Assembly: GCA_018265835.1 (NCBI GenBank)
Contig: JABLYK010000054.1
Span: 1 to 11,784 of the forward strand
Source: Oscillospiraceae bacterium
Lineage (GTDB): Bacteria; Bacillota; Clostridia; Oscillospirales; Oscillospiraceae
Direction: 5' to 3'
DNA: 11,784 nucleotides
Below, one piece after another: positions 5,774 to 11,784 of the stretch. Under the pieces are notes generated by a model. That model ran no database searches and had not been told where the DNA came from. It was given only the letters and a program-made list of their open reading frames with translations. Both the position numbers and the translations under genes were made by a program. How positions within the stretch are numbered: the stretch's first letter is position 1; each line of letters starts with the position of its first letter.

Positions 5774-6253
5774 ATGCCGCAAACCAAATTTCAAAAGTTC
5801 ATTTTCAGCCTGCTGATGTCCTACATGATGGCCTATGGCATGGAGCTGGCGAACGTGGCAGTGAAGCTCGGCGGAATGTCCAACGCCGTGTTTTTGCCCG
5901 CGCTGAAGGAGGCGTCGTACATGGGCGCAATCGTGTTCCTCGTGTCCAACCTCTATGGCAACCGCGTGGGGCGCGCCATCGCGTTCCGCTACGCGCAGCC
6001 GGGGCGCGACGCGCCGTTTTTCGTGACGCTGATGATCTCCTCCTGCACGGTCATGGTGATGTGCCCGTCCATGAGTCTGATCGCCACCCTCCTCTTCATC
6101 GGCGCAGACGCGCAGCTTCTCGCCAACTGGTTTGCCACCGTATACCACAACTTCGCCATGGCGCTGCTGTGGCAGCTCTTTTTCGCCGGGCCGGTCGTGC
6201 GGCTGCTGTTCCGCGCGCTGTTTCACCGCCAGCTCGCACAGGCGGAGCATTGA
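5774..6253 (+). CDS. DUF2798-family four-pass membrane protein
   Basis: The protein has 159 residues from ATG 5774, nine bases after AAGGAG (5759-5764). In-frame starts further upstream lie inside the leader hairpin and lack a ribosome site. It begins MPQTKFQKFIFSLLMSYMMA, followed by YGMELAN, typical of DUF2798 proteins. It shows the internal duplication of the family: two related halves, each with two membrane segments, and the motif NFAMALLWQLFFAGP near the end (about 131-145). The family has no established function. It is often seen next to MarR or TetR genes, but not here. The C-terminus is short and basic. The gene has its own promoter and a leader hairpin that may regulate it. greA follows 72 bases downstream with no clear terminator between. 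Confidence 0.85.
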   Translation: MPQTKFQKFIFSLLMSYMMAYGMELANVAVKLGGMSNAVFLPALKEASYMGAIVFLVSNLYGNRVGRAIAFRYAQPGRDAPFFVTLMISSCTVMVMCPSMSLIATLLFIGADAQLLANWFATVYHNFAMALLWQLFFAGPVVRLLFRALFHRQLAQAEH

Positions 6254-6325
6254 CGGCAGTCTCCCCCTTTCCTTTTTGCGCCGGAAGTGATAGAATGACC
6301 CGGTACGGAAAACGAGGTGTCTAAC

Positions 6326-6829
6326 ATGTACGACGAATTGACGAAGGTCGATATTCAGAAAATGCAGGACGAGATCGACTACCGCACGCGCGTGCTGCGG
6401 CCGCAGCTCATTGAGGAGGTCAAGGTCGCGCGCGGCTTCGGCGATCTGAGCGAGAACTTTGAGTACAAGGCCGCCAAGCGCGAGAAAAACCGCAACGACA
6501 GCCGAATCCGCTATCTGGAGCGGATGGTCAGCACCGCGAAGGTGATCTCCGACACCTCCGGCGACGATGTGATCGGCCTGTTTGATAAAGTCGTCATCTA
6601 CATTGAGGAGGACGACGAGGAGCAGGAGATCGAGCTGGTGACGACGCTGCGGCAGAACGCGCTCAAGGGGCTCATCAGCAAGGAGTCCCCCGTCGGCAAG
6701 GCCGTGATGGGCCACCGCGCGGGCGACCGCGTCCACGTGCAGGTAACCGACGATTACGGCTACGATATCGTCATCCGCTCCGTGGCAAAGGGCACGGACG
6801 ATGATTCGATCCCGATCAGCAATTATTGA
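6326..6829 (+). CDS. greA: Transcription elongation factor GreA
   Basis: GreA rescues backtracked RNA polymerase by inserting its coiled-coil tip into the secondary channel and stimulating transcript cleavage. The protein has 167 residues from ATG 6326, eight bases after ACGAGG (6312-6317). A GTG at 6317 overlaps that site and is unlikely. The N-terminal coiled coil (about 9-75) contains the tip motif GDLSENFEYKAAK (39-51), with Asp40 and Glu43 equivalent to the acidic catalytic pair of Escherichia coli GreA. The C-terminal FKBP-like domain carries SPVGKAVMGHRAGDRV. Compared with the usual 158-160 residues it has a short extra tail. An extended -10, TGATAGAAT (hexamer 6291-6296), lies upstream with no clear -35. 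A transposase gene begins 4 bases after its stop. Confidence 0.93.
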   Translation: MYDELTKVDIQKMQDEIDYRTRVLRPQLIEEVKVARGFGDLSENFEYKAAKREKNRNDSRIRYLERMVSTAKVISDTSGDDVIGLFDKVVIYIEEDDEEQEIELVTTLRQNALKGLISKESPVGKAVMGHRAGDRVHVQVTDDYGYDIVIRSVAKGTDDDSIPISNY

Positions 6830-6833
6830 GCGA

Positions 6834-7316
6834 ATGGAACGGCCAACGCGAAAACAAAATCGTCTACCGAAATTTGATTATTCCAGAGACGGTGCATATT
6901 TTATTACAATCTGCACCCAAGGCAGGCAACCGATTCTGGGACATCTTTCTGTAGGGGACGATGCCCACATCGTCCCGGACATTCATCTAACCTCCTATGG
7001 CAAGGTCGTGCTGAAATATCTGAACCGGATTCCCGGTATTGACAAATATGTCATCATGCCAAATCACATCCACATGATACTGGTAATCGACGCAAATTCA
7101 CGCGGGCCGATGTGGGCATCGGCCCCTACGCAATCTGTCTCCCAGCGCATTCAATCCTTTAAGATCTTGGTTTCCAAGGAACTGAACTGTCACATTTTTC
7201 AACGCTCCTTTCATGATCACATCATTCGAAACGAATCAGATTACCAGCGAATTTGCGAATACATTGAAACCAACCCTGCTCGCTGGAGAGAAGACTGCTT
7301 CTACACAGATGCATAA
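6834..7316 (+). CDS. REP-associated tyrosine transposase (RAYT, Y1/HUH family) with internal REP copies
   Basis: This 160-residue Y1-type HUH transposase of the RAYT family would cut and rejoin single-stranded REP hairpins. Visible motifs are the N-terminal NRLPKFDYSRDGAYFITICT (9-28), the metal-binding HUH motif PNHIHMIL (76-83, His78 and His80), and the tail FQRSFHDHIIRNESDY (122-137) followed by YIETNPARW (143-151) with the likely nucleophile Tyr143. The core appears intact. Two variable loops, residues 40-49 and 90-99, are encoded by REP-like hairpin repeats in opposite orientation. Start ATG 6834 matches family N-termini but has only a weak ribosome site. ATG 6801, overlapping greA and preceded by AAAGGG, is an alternative. 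It has no promoter of its own and probably rides on greA transcription. AT-rich codon use relative to greA suggests recent arrival. Confidence 0.88.
   Translation: MERPTRKQNRLPKFDYSRDGAYFITICTQGRQPILGHLSVGDDAHIVPDIHLTSYGKVVLKYLNRIPGIDKYVIMPNHIHMILVIDANSRGPMWASAPTQSVSQRIQSFKILVSKELNCHIFQRSFHDHIIRNESDYQRICEYIETNPARWREDCFYTDA
6951..6977 (+). repeat. REP-like hairpin repeat, copy 2 (inside the transposase frame)
   Basis: GTAG is followed by arms GGGACGATG (6955-6963) and CATCGTCCC (6968-6976) around a CCCA loop. It is identical in its arms to the copy at 94-120 and is translated in frame as residues 40-49 of the transposase (VGDDAHIVP). It is inverted relative to the copy at 7103-7129. Confidence 0.8.
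7103..7129 (-). repeat. REP-like hairpin repeat, copy 3 (inside the transposase frame, inverted)
   Basis: Arms GGGCCGATG (7104-7112) and CATCGGCCC (7117-7125) flank a TGGG loop and are followed by CTAC (7126-7129). Compared with the other two copies, one A-T pair of the stem is replaced by C-G, so pairing is kept. It is translated in frame as residues 90-99 (RGPMWASAPT) just after the HUH strand. Confidence 0.8.
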
Positions 7317-7329
7317 CCCCATACATCTA

Positions 7330-7361
7330 AAACGCGCCCAGCCGGTTGGCTGGGCGCGTTT
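7330..7361 (-). terminator. Terminator of the rpsF-ssb-rpsR operon (shared with the transposase gene)
   Basis: AAACGCGCCCAGCC (7330-7343) and GGCTGGGCGCGTTT (7348-7361) form a perfect 14-bp stem with a 4-base loop. On the minus strand the stem ends in TTTT and lies 12 bases past the rpsR stop. On the plus strand it lies 13 bases past the transposase stop with TTTGG, so it can act on both convergent transcripts. Confidence 0.85.
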
Positions 7362-7373
7362 GGATGTTGTGAA

Positions 7374-7613
7374 TCAGTCGGTCACGTAAGGCAGGAGGGC
7401 GATCTGACGTGCTCTCTTGATGGCCTCGGTGAGCTCGCGCTGGTGCATCGCGCAGGTTCCGGTCGTGCGGCGCGGCAGGATCTTGCTGCGCTCGGACAGG
7501 AAGCGGCGGAGCTTTGCAGTGTCCTTATAATCAATATAAGTGCACTTATCCACACAGAACTGGCAAACTTTTCTGCGTTTGCGGTTCTTGCTCTTATCTC
7601 TGTCAAAAGCCAA
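7374..7613 (-). CDS. rpsR: 30S ribosomal protein S18
   Basis: S18 binds 16S rRNA in the platform of the small subunit as a heterodimer with S6, which is encoded at the head of this operon. The 79-residue protein is best started at the TTG at 7613, reading MAFDRDKSKNRKRR, because AGGAGG (7622-7627) lies eight bases upstream. The in-frame TTG at 7634 overlaps this ribosome site. The core KLRRFLSERSKILPRR and the C-terminal QRELTEAIKRARQIALLPY are diagnostic. CQFC, a nearby Cys in VDKC, and CAMH suggest the cysteine-containing, potentially zinc-binding form of S18. It starts 23 bases after the ssb stop. Confidence 0.96.
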   Translation of the reverse strand: MAFDRDKSKNRKRRKVCQFCVDKCTYIDYKDTAKLRRFLSERSKILPRRTTGTCAMHQRELTEAIKRARQIALLPYVTD

Positions 7614-7636
7614 GACTGTTTCCTCCTTTTTCAAAA

Positions 7637-8137
7637 TCAGAACGGCAGTTCGCCGTCGCCGTCATCCAGCTCTGCAAACGCGGAACCGCCCTTCGGGACG
7701 TTGTCGTATCCGCCGTAGCTATTGCCGCCGTAATTGTTGTTACCGCCGCCATAGCTGCTGTTGCCATAGCTGTCTCTCGGCTCTGCGGGTCTGGAATAAT
7801 CGCCACCCTCGCGGCGCTTGCTTTCGCCAAAATAGACGTTGTCCGCCACGACCTCGGCGCTGGTGCGCTTGTTGCCGTCGCGATCCGTCCAATCGCGCAT
7901 CTGCAGGCGGCCGCTCACGGCTACCATGCTGCCCTTGGTGAAATACTTCGAGACGAACTCTGCCGTCTGCCGCCAGGCCACGATGTCGATGAAGTCGGTC
8001 TGCCGCTCGCCGCCGTCACGGCCGCCGTAATCACGGTCAACCGCTATGCGGAACGACGCCACCGGGATCTGCGACTGGGTGTAGCGAAGCTCGGGATCTC
8101 TCGTGAGCCGGCCCATGAGGGTAATGTGGTTCAGCAT
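7637..8137 (-). CDS. ssb: Single-stranded DNA-binding protein
   Basis: SSB coats single-stranded DNA during replication, repair and recombination and recruits partner proteins through its C-terminal tip. The 166-residue protein has an N-terminal OB fold (about 1-105) beginning MLNHITLMGRLTRDPELRY, with the conserved segments VASFRIAVDR, DFIDIVAWRQTAEFVSKYF and KGSMVAVSGRLQMRDW. A glycine-, asparagine- and tyrosine-rich flexible linker (about 110-150) follows, then the acidic interaction tip DDGDGELPF. Start ATG 8137 is preceded by GGAGGG seven bases upstream. It is the middle gene of rpsF-ssb-rpsR, 13 bases after rpsF, and looks complete and functional. Confidence 0.97.
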   Translation of the reverse strand: MLNHITLMGRLTRDPELRYTQSQIPVASFRIAVDRDYGGRDGGERQTDFIDIVAWRQTAEFVSKYFTKGSMVAVSGRLQMRDWTDRDGNKRTSAEVVADNVYFGESKRREGGDYSRPAEPRDSYGNSSYGGGNNNYGGNSYGGYDNVPKGGSAFAELDDGDGELPF

Positions 8138-8150
8138 TGGGCGACCCTCC

Positions 8151-8447
8151 TTATTCCGCGCGCAGGGTGATCAGGGAGCGCATCACGCCGTCCGTGATCC
8201 CAAGGACACGATCCAGCTCAGCCGGGAACTCCGGTCCGCTGGTGAACTTGACGAGCACGTAGTAGCCCTCGGAAATGTAGTTGATCTCGTAAGCGAGCTT
8301 GCGCTTACCCATCTCCTCCATCTCTTCCAGAGTGCCGTTCTGCTCAACAAGTGCCTTGAACTTCTCGACGACTGCTGCAGTCTCTTCCTCCGACAGGTTG
8401 GGGTTGATGATATACATCAGCTCGTACTTTTCGCTTGTCTTTGCCAT
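8151..8447 (-). CDS. rpsF: 30S ribosomal protein S6
   Basis: S6 pairs with S18 on the central domain of 16S rRNA. The 98-residue protein starts MAKTSEKYELMYIINPNLSE at ATG 8447, seven bases after AGGAGG (8455-8460). The frame remains open upstream to 8519, but that part is leader. Typical S6 elements are the first beta strand YELMYIINP, the helix EEETAAVVEKFKALVEQNG, the region GKRKLAYEINYISEGYYVLVKF, and ELDRVLGITDGVMRSLITL. It is the first gene of the rpsF-ssb-rpsR operon, with a strong promoter at 8523-8550. In other bacteria the S6-S18 complex binds the leader of this operon to repress it, and a structured leader is present here. Confidence 0.97.
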   Translation of the reverse strand: MAKTSEKYELMYIINPNLSEEETAAVVEKFKALVEQNGTLEEMEEMGKRKLAYEINYISEGYYVLVKFTSGPEFPAELDRVLGITDGVMRSLITLRAE

Positions 8448-8519
8448 TGTTGCACCTCCTTTTGGTCTAATGGCCCTCATCCGAAATGAGAGCAAGGATT
8501 GCCTGTACACACAGGCCAT
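8448..8519 (-). promoter_or_regulatory. Structured rpsF leader, candidate S6-S18 autoregulatory element
   Basis: On the minus strand, ATGGCC (8519-8514), near the expected transcription start, can pair with GGCCAT (8475-8470). Enclosed are two hairpins: CCTGT/ACAGG with a GTGT loop, and CTCAT/ATGAG with a TTCGG loop. The ribosome site (8460-8455) follows directly. This is a plausible three-way structure for feedback control. The CCG motif described in known S6-S18 leaders is not evident, so the assignment is tentative. Confidence 0.4.
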
Positions 8520-8522
8520 ATT

Positions 8523-8550
8523 ATTATACCTGAAAATTTGGGAAAGTCAA
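8523..8550 (-). promoter_or_regulatory. Promoter of the rpsF-ssb-rpsR operon
   Basis: On the minus strand, TTGACT (8550-8545), a 16-base spacer, and consensus TATAAT (8528-8523). The -35 overlaps the stop codon of the upstream MscS gene (8547-8549). Confidence 0.8.
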
Positions 8551-9422
8551 TCTTTTTTTGCCGCTTCCGGCGTATCCAGCACGTGAACGTTCACATGCTC
8601 GTAGGACATGCTCACACCCGCCTCGTCGAACGCCTTGGCCACCGCTTCGAGCAGGTCGTAATACACATTCCAGTAATCCGCGTTACCGCACCAGACGCGC
8701 ACAACATAGTTGATGTTGCTGGCGGCGTACTCCGAAACGCGGATGAACGGCTCCGGCTCCGGCAAAATGCCGTCCACGCGCGCCACGGCGGTATGCAGCG
8801 CGGCTTTCACGTCTTCAATCGGGCAGGAATAGTCCGCACCGAACGTCAGATCGACGCGGCGATTCGGCTCCTTGCTGTAATTAATCACCTTGGAAGCCGA
8901 CAGCTCGCTGTTCGGCACATAGATCAGCTTATTGTCCGGCATCTGGATCTGCGTATAGATCAGGCCGATGTCCTTGACCGTGCCGCTCACACCGGCTTCG
9001 ATGAAATCGCCGTCCTCAAAGGGCTTCGTCAGCAGGATGGTAATGCCGCTCATCAGGTTGGAAAGGCAGTTTTGCACGGAGAGGGACAGCGCCAGACCAA
9101 GCAGGCTGAACACCGCCAGAAGCGCCGTAACATCAATGCCGAGGCTTTCCGCCACGATCAGGATGGCAATGAACTCCAGCACGATTTTCAGCGCCTTGAG
9201 GAAGAAATTACTCAGGCTCTCGGACAGGCGCGAGCGTGTGATGAGCGGGCGCATCACGCGCATGACGAGCCGGATCGCAAGAATGCAGATCGCCAGCGTG
9301 ATGACTGCGGACAGCAGGTTGCCGAGACTCAGCGCGCCGATGCTGAAGCCGAGCGCATTGCTCACAGCTTCCGCGCTGGTTTTCGTGGTTTCCAATGCGT
9401 CTTCATACAAAGATGGATCCAT
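8547..9422 (-). CDS. MscS-family small-conductance mechanosensitive channel
   Basis: The 291-residue inner membrane channel would open under membrane tension to release solutes after hypo-osmotic shock. Three membrane segments lie at about 32-56, 75-97 and 100-127. The third is the pore helix with the Gly/Ala/Ser pattern SLLGLALSLSVQNCLSNLMSGITIL, typically kinked, followed by PFEDGDFIE (134-142). VPNSELSASKVINYS (169-183) belongs to the conserved beta domain, and the C-terminal alpha/beta domain follows. Length matches the Escherichia coli MscS type (286). Start ATG 9422 is preceded by AAAAGGAG eight bases upstream. It lies directly after the nifJ terminator, with no clear promoter in the short gap, so read-through is possible. 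Confidence 0.92.
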   Translation of the reverse strand: MDPSLYEDALETTKTSAEAVSNALGFSIGALSLGNLLSAVITLAICILAIRLVMRVMRPLITRSRLSESLSNFFLKALKIVLEFIAILIVAESLGIDVTALLAVFSLLGLALSLSVQNCLSNLMSGITILLTKPFEDGDFIEAGVSGTVKDIGLIYTQIQMPDNKLIYVPNSELSASKVINYSKEPNRRVDLTFGADYSCPIEDVKAALHTAVARVDGILPEPEPFIRVSEYAASNINYVVRVWCGNADYWNVYYDLLEAVAKAFDEAGVSMSYEHVNVHVLDTPEAAKKD

Positions 9423-9453
9423 GGCGCCGTCTCCTTTTCATTTGAAACTACTC

Positions 9454-9483
9454 AAAAAGCGGGGCTGAGATCAGCCCCGCTTT
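9454..9483 (-). terminator. Intrinsic terminator of the pyruvate:ferredoxin oxidoreductase gene
   Basis: AAAGCGGGGCTGA (9456-9468) and TCAGCCCCGCTTT (9471-9483) form a perfect 13-bp stem with a very short loop. On the minus strand the stem runs into TTTTT (9458-9454). It begins 15 bases past the nifJ stop codon. Confidence 0.88.
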
Positions 9484-9498
9484 CGTGGGTTTATGGGT

Positions 9499-11784
9499 TT
9501 ACGCCTCGTACATCTTCTTGAGCTTGAGCAGATGCTCGTAGCGTGCCTTGGCGTTCTCCTCAGACTTGGAGAACAGGCCCTCCGCGCGCTCGGGGAACTC
9601 GCGGGTCAGGCGGGAGTAACGAGCCTCGTTCATGAGGAACTCACGGTAGCCGCCGGCCGGCTCCTTGCTGTCGAGCGTGAACGGCTGCTCCGCCGCCGGA
9701 TTGTAGCGGAAGAGGTTCCAGTAGCCGCAGTCAACGGCCTTCTTCATCTCGGCCTGGCAGTTGGTCATGCCGCCCTTGATGCTGTGCATCTCGCAGGGTG
9801 CGTAGCCGATGATGAGGGACGGGCCGGGATAGGCTTCCGCCTCGGCAATGGCCTTGATGGCCTGCGCCGGGTTCGCGCCCATGGCGACCTGCGCCACGTA
9901 GACATAGCCGTAGGTCATGGCGATCTCGGCCAGGCTCTTGCTCTTGAGCTCCTTACCGGCTGCCGCAAACTGCGCGACCTGACCGATGTTGGAGGCCTTG
10001 GACGCCTGCCCGCCGGTGTTGGAGTACACTTCGGTGTTGAACACGAAGATGTTCACGTCTTCGCCCTGTGCCAGCACGTGATCGACGCCGCCGAAGCCGA
10101 TGTCGAACGCCCAGCCGTCGCCGCCGAAGATCCAGCAGCTCTTCTTGTTCAGGTAAGCCTTGTTCTTCAGGATGTACTCGGCCATCTCGCTGCCGCTGCG
10201 GTTCGCTTCCAGCGCCGCGACGAATTCCTTCGCAGCTTCCTGGTTGGCCTCACCGTCATCGAAGGTATCGAGATATTTCTTCGCCGCAGCGACCTTCACC
10301 TCGTCCTTGCCGTTGGCGACGATGTATTCGATCTTCTCCTTCAGATCGTTGCGGATCTTCTTCTGGCCGAGGTACATGCCGAGGCCGTGCTCCGCGTTGT
10401 CCTCAAACAGGGAGTTCGCCCATGCGGGACCCTTGCCCTCTTTGTTGACGGTGTACGGGCTGGTGGCAGCCGGGCCGCCCCAGATGGACGAGCAGCCGGT
10501 CGCGTTGGAGATCATCATGTGATCGCCGAACAGCTGCGTGATCAGGCGGGCATAGCTCGTCTCGGCGCAGCCGGCGCAGGAGCCGGAGAACTCGAGCATG
10601 GGCTGCTTGAACTGGCTGCCCTTGACGGTGAAGTCCTGCAGTTCCTTCTTCTCGGCAACCTTGGAGACCATGTAGTTGAACACAGGCTGCTGCTCTTCCT
10701 GGCTCTCCAGCGGCTGCATCGACAGCGCCTTGACCGGGCAGATGCCCACGCAGACGCCGCAGCCCATGCAGTCGAGCGGGGAGATGGACATGGCAAACTT
10801 GTAAACGCCCTTGCCCGCGCCGACCTTGAAGTCCGCGGACTTGGTCTGCGCCGGGGCCGCCGCCAGCTCTTCCGCGGTGAGCGCGAAGGGACGGATGGTA
10901 GCATGCGGGCAGACATAAGCGCACTGGTTGCACTGGATGCACTTGGTGGAATCCCAGGACGGGACGGACACGGCAACGCCGCGCTTCTCATACGCAGCGG
11001 CGCCCAGCTCAAACGTGCCGTCGGCATGATCGACGAACGCGGAGACCGGCAGGCTGTCGCCATCCATTTTGTCCACGGGGACAAGGATGTCCTTGACCAT
11101 CTTGACGGTGGCCGGGCGGCCCTCCAGCGGAGCGGCTTCGCACGTATCCACAGCGTCGGCCCAGTCAGCGGGGACTTCGACCTTGACGTAAGCGGTGGCG
11201 CCGGCGTCAATGGCCTTGTGGTTCATATCGACGACGTCCTGACCCTTCTTGAGGTAGCTGTGGGTCGCGGCGTCCTTCATGTAGCGGATGGCGTCCTCTT
11301 CCGGCATGACCTTCGCCAGAGAGAAGAACGCGGACTGCAGGATGGTGTTGTTGCGCTTGCCCATGCCGATCTCGATGGCGAGGTCGATGGCGTTGATGAT
11401 GTAGAGCTGGATGTTGTTCTTTGCAATGTAGCGCTTGGCAGCTGCGTCAAGGTGATGCGCAAGCTCTTCCGCGCTCCACTGGCAGTTAATCATGAACACG
11501 CCGCCCGGCTTGACGTCCTGCACCATCTTGTAGCCCTTGGTGATGTAAGACGGGTTGTGACATGCGACGAAGTCGGCCTTCGTGATGTAGTAGGGGCTCT
11601 TGATCGGGTGATCGCCGAAGCGCAGATGGGAAATCGTCACGCCGCCGGTCTTCTTGGAGTCATACTGGAAGTACGCCTGCACATACTTGTCGGTGTGGTC
11701 GCCGATGATCTTGATGGAGTTCTTGTTTGCGCCGACGGTGCCGTCGCCGCCGAGACCCCAGAACTTGCAGGCGATGGTGCCCTC
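9499..11784 (-). CDS. nifJ: Pyruvate:ferredoxin (flavodoxin) oxidoreductase, 5' end beyond window
   Basis: This enzyme converts pyruvate and CoA to acetyl-CoA and CO2 while reducing ferredoxin, the main anaerobic pyruvate step. The frame stays open to the right edge, so the N-terminal third (pyruvate-binding domains) is missing. 761 residues are visible of about 1170 usual. Visible numbering: GLGGDGTVGANKNSIKI (10-26) opens the gamma-type domain. Two 4Fe-4S motifs follow, CIQCNQCAYVCP (282-293) and CMGCGVCVGICP (339-350). The thiamine diphosphate domain has GDGWAFDIGFGG (555-566). Cys403, Cys406, Cys431 and Cys664 match the proximal cluster ligands. It ends KLKKMYEA without the long C-terminal extension seen in some sulfate reducers. 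An internal GTG at 11682 is not the start. Confidence 0.97.
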   Translation of the reverse strand, partial: EGTIACKFWGLGGDGTVGANKNSIKIIGDHTDKYVQAYFQYDSKKTGGVTISHLRFGDHPIKSPYYITKADFVACHNPSYITKGYKMVQDVKPGGVFMINCQWSAEELAHHLDAAAKRYIAKNNIQLYIINAIDLAIEIGMGKRNNTILQSAFFSLAKVMPEEDAIRYMKDAATHSYLKKGQDVVDMNHKAIDAGATAYVKVEVPADWADAVDTCEAAPLEGRPATVKMVKDILVPVDKMDGDSLPVSAFVDHADGTFELGAAAYEKRGVAVSVPSWDSTKCIQCNQCAYVCPHATIRPFALTAEELAAAPAQTKSADFKVGAGKGVYKFAMSISPLDCMGCGVCVGICPVKALSMQPLESQEEQQPVFNYMVSKVAEKKELQDFTVKGSQFKQPMLEFSGSCAGCAETSYARLITQLFGDHMMISNATGCSSIWGGPAATSPYTVNKEGKGPAWANSLFEDNAEHGLGMYLGQKKIRNDLKEKIEYIVANGKDEVKVAAAKKYLDTFDDGEANQEAAKEFVAALEANRSGSEMAEYILKNKAYLNKKSCWIFGGDGWAFDIGFGGVDHVLAQGEDVNIFVFNTEVYSNTGGQASKASNIGQVAQFAAAGKELKSKSLAEIAMTYGYVYVAQVAMGANPAQAIKAIAEAEAYPGPSLIIGYAPCEMHSIKGGMTNCQAEMKKAVDCGYWNLFRYNPAAEQPFTLDSKEPAGGYREFLMNEARYSRLTREFPERAEGLFSKSEENAKARYEHLLKLKKMYEA

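Noticed and set aside
5726..6736. 336-residue minus-strand frame opposite the DUF2798 gene and greA
   Set aside because: Antisense to greA and the DUF2798 gene, which both have clear family motifs; the translation is His/Asp/Arg-rich without a domain.
6951..7129. CRISPR array
   Set aside because: Only two copies here, in opposite orientation, inside a coding frame, with no regular spacers and no cas genes.
8499..9521. 340-residue plus-strand frame opposite the mscS-family gene
   Set aside because: Antisense shadow of a clear MscS-family gene; spans the rpsF promoter and nifJ terminator and lacks its own start signals.
11680..11682. GTG at 11682 as the nifJ start codon
   Set aside because: The frame continues without interruption to the window edge and encodes conserved enzyme sequence (GLGGDGTVGANKNS) upstream of this codon.
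1..11784. tRNA, rRNA or known riboswitch genes
   Set aside because: No cloverleaf with a recognisable TTCGA-type T-loop and acceptor pairing, no rRNA signature and no riboswitch consensus was seen by eye on either strand; tRNAscan and Rfam searches would settle this.

Overview
The window looks like chromosomal DNA from a GC-rich, anaerobic, Gram-positive gut-type Clostridia (Oscillospiraceae-like). This is inferred from the large single-chain pyruvate:ferredoxin oxidoreductase, strong AGGAGG ribosome binding sites, the rpsF-ssb-rpsR order, DUF421 and DUF2798 genes and intrinsic terminators. No genus can be fixed from the sequence alone.

Layout. Bases 1-250 hold no gene. They contain what looks like the end of an IS3-family element followed by three palindromic repeats, the last of which covers the stop codon of the first gene. 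Bases 251-2185 (minus) encode a DNA-binding XRE domain joined to three membrane segments and a large unrecognised outer domain. Divergent from it are a TetR repressor gene (2365-3018) with a clear operator and an MFS efflux pump gene (3099-4361), separated by a terminator hairpin. A convergent GtrA-like gene (4400-4828, minus) and a DUF421/YetF membrane protein gene (4901-5575, minus) follow. Reading rightward again are a DUF2798 membrane protein gene (5774-6253) with a terminator-like hairpin in its leader, greA (6326-6829), and, 4 bases after greA, a REP-associated tyrosine transposase (RAYT) gene (6834-7316). From 7374 to the right edge everything is on the minus strand: the ribosomal/replication operon rpsF-ssb-rpsR (8447 down to 7374), an MscS-type channel gene (9422 down to 8547), and the 3' two thirds of a pyruvate:ferredoxin oxidoreductase gene that runs off the right edge.

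How it fits together. Most of the window is housekeeping: transcription (greA), translation and replication (rpsF, ssb, rpsR), osmotic protection (mscS) and central anaerobic carbon metabolism (nifJ). The accessory parts are the repressor/pump pair, the membrane-tethered regulator and the mobile repeats.

The most unusual signal is a short hairpin repeat, arms GGGACGATG/CATCGTCCC or GGGCCGATG/CATCGGCCC. It occurs three times: once in the intergenic repeat patch at the left edge and twice, in opposite orientation, inside the transposase reading frame, where it is translated without a break. This suggests a REP/RAYT system whose own gene carries its presumed substrate.
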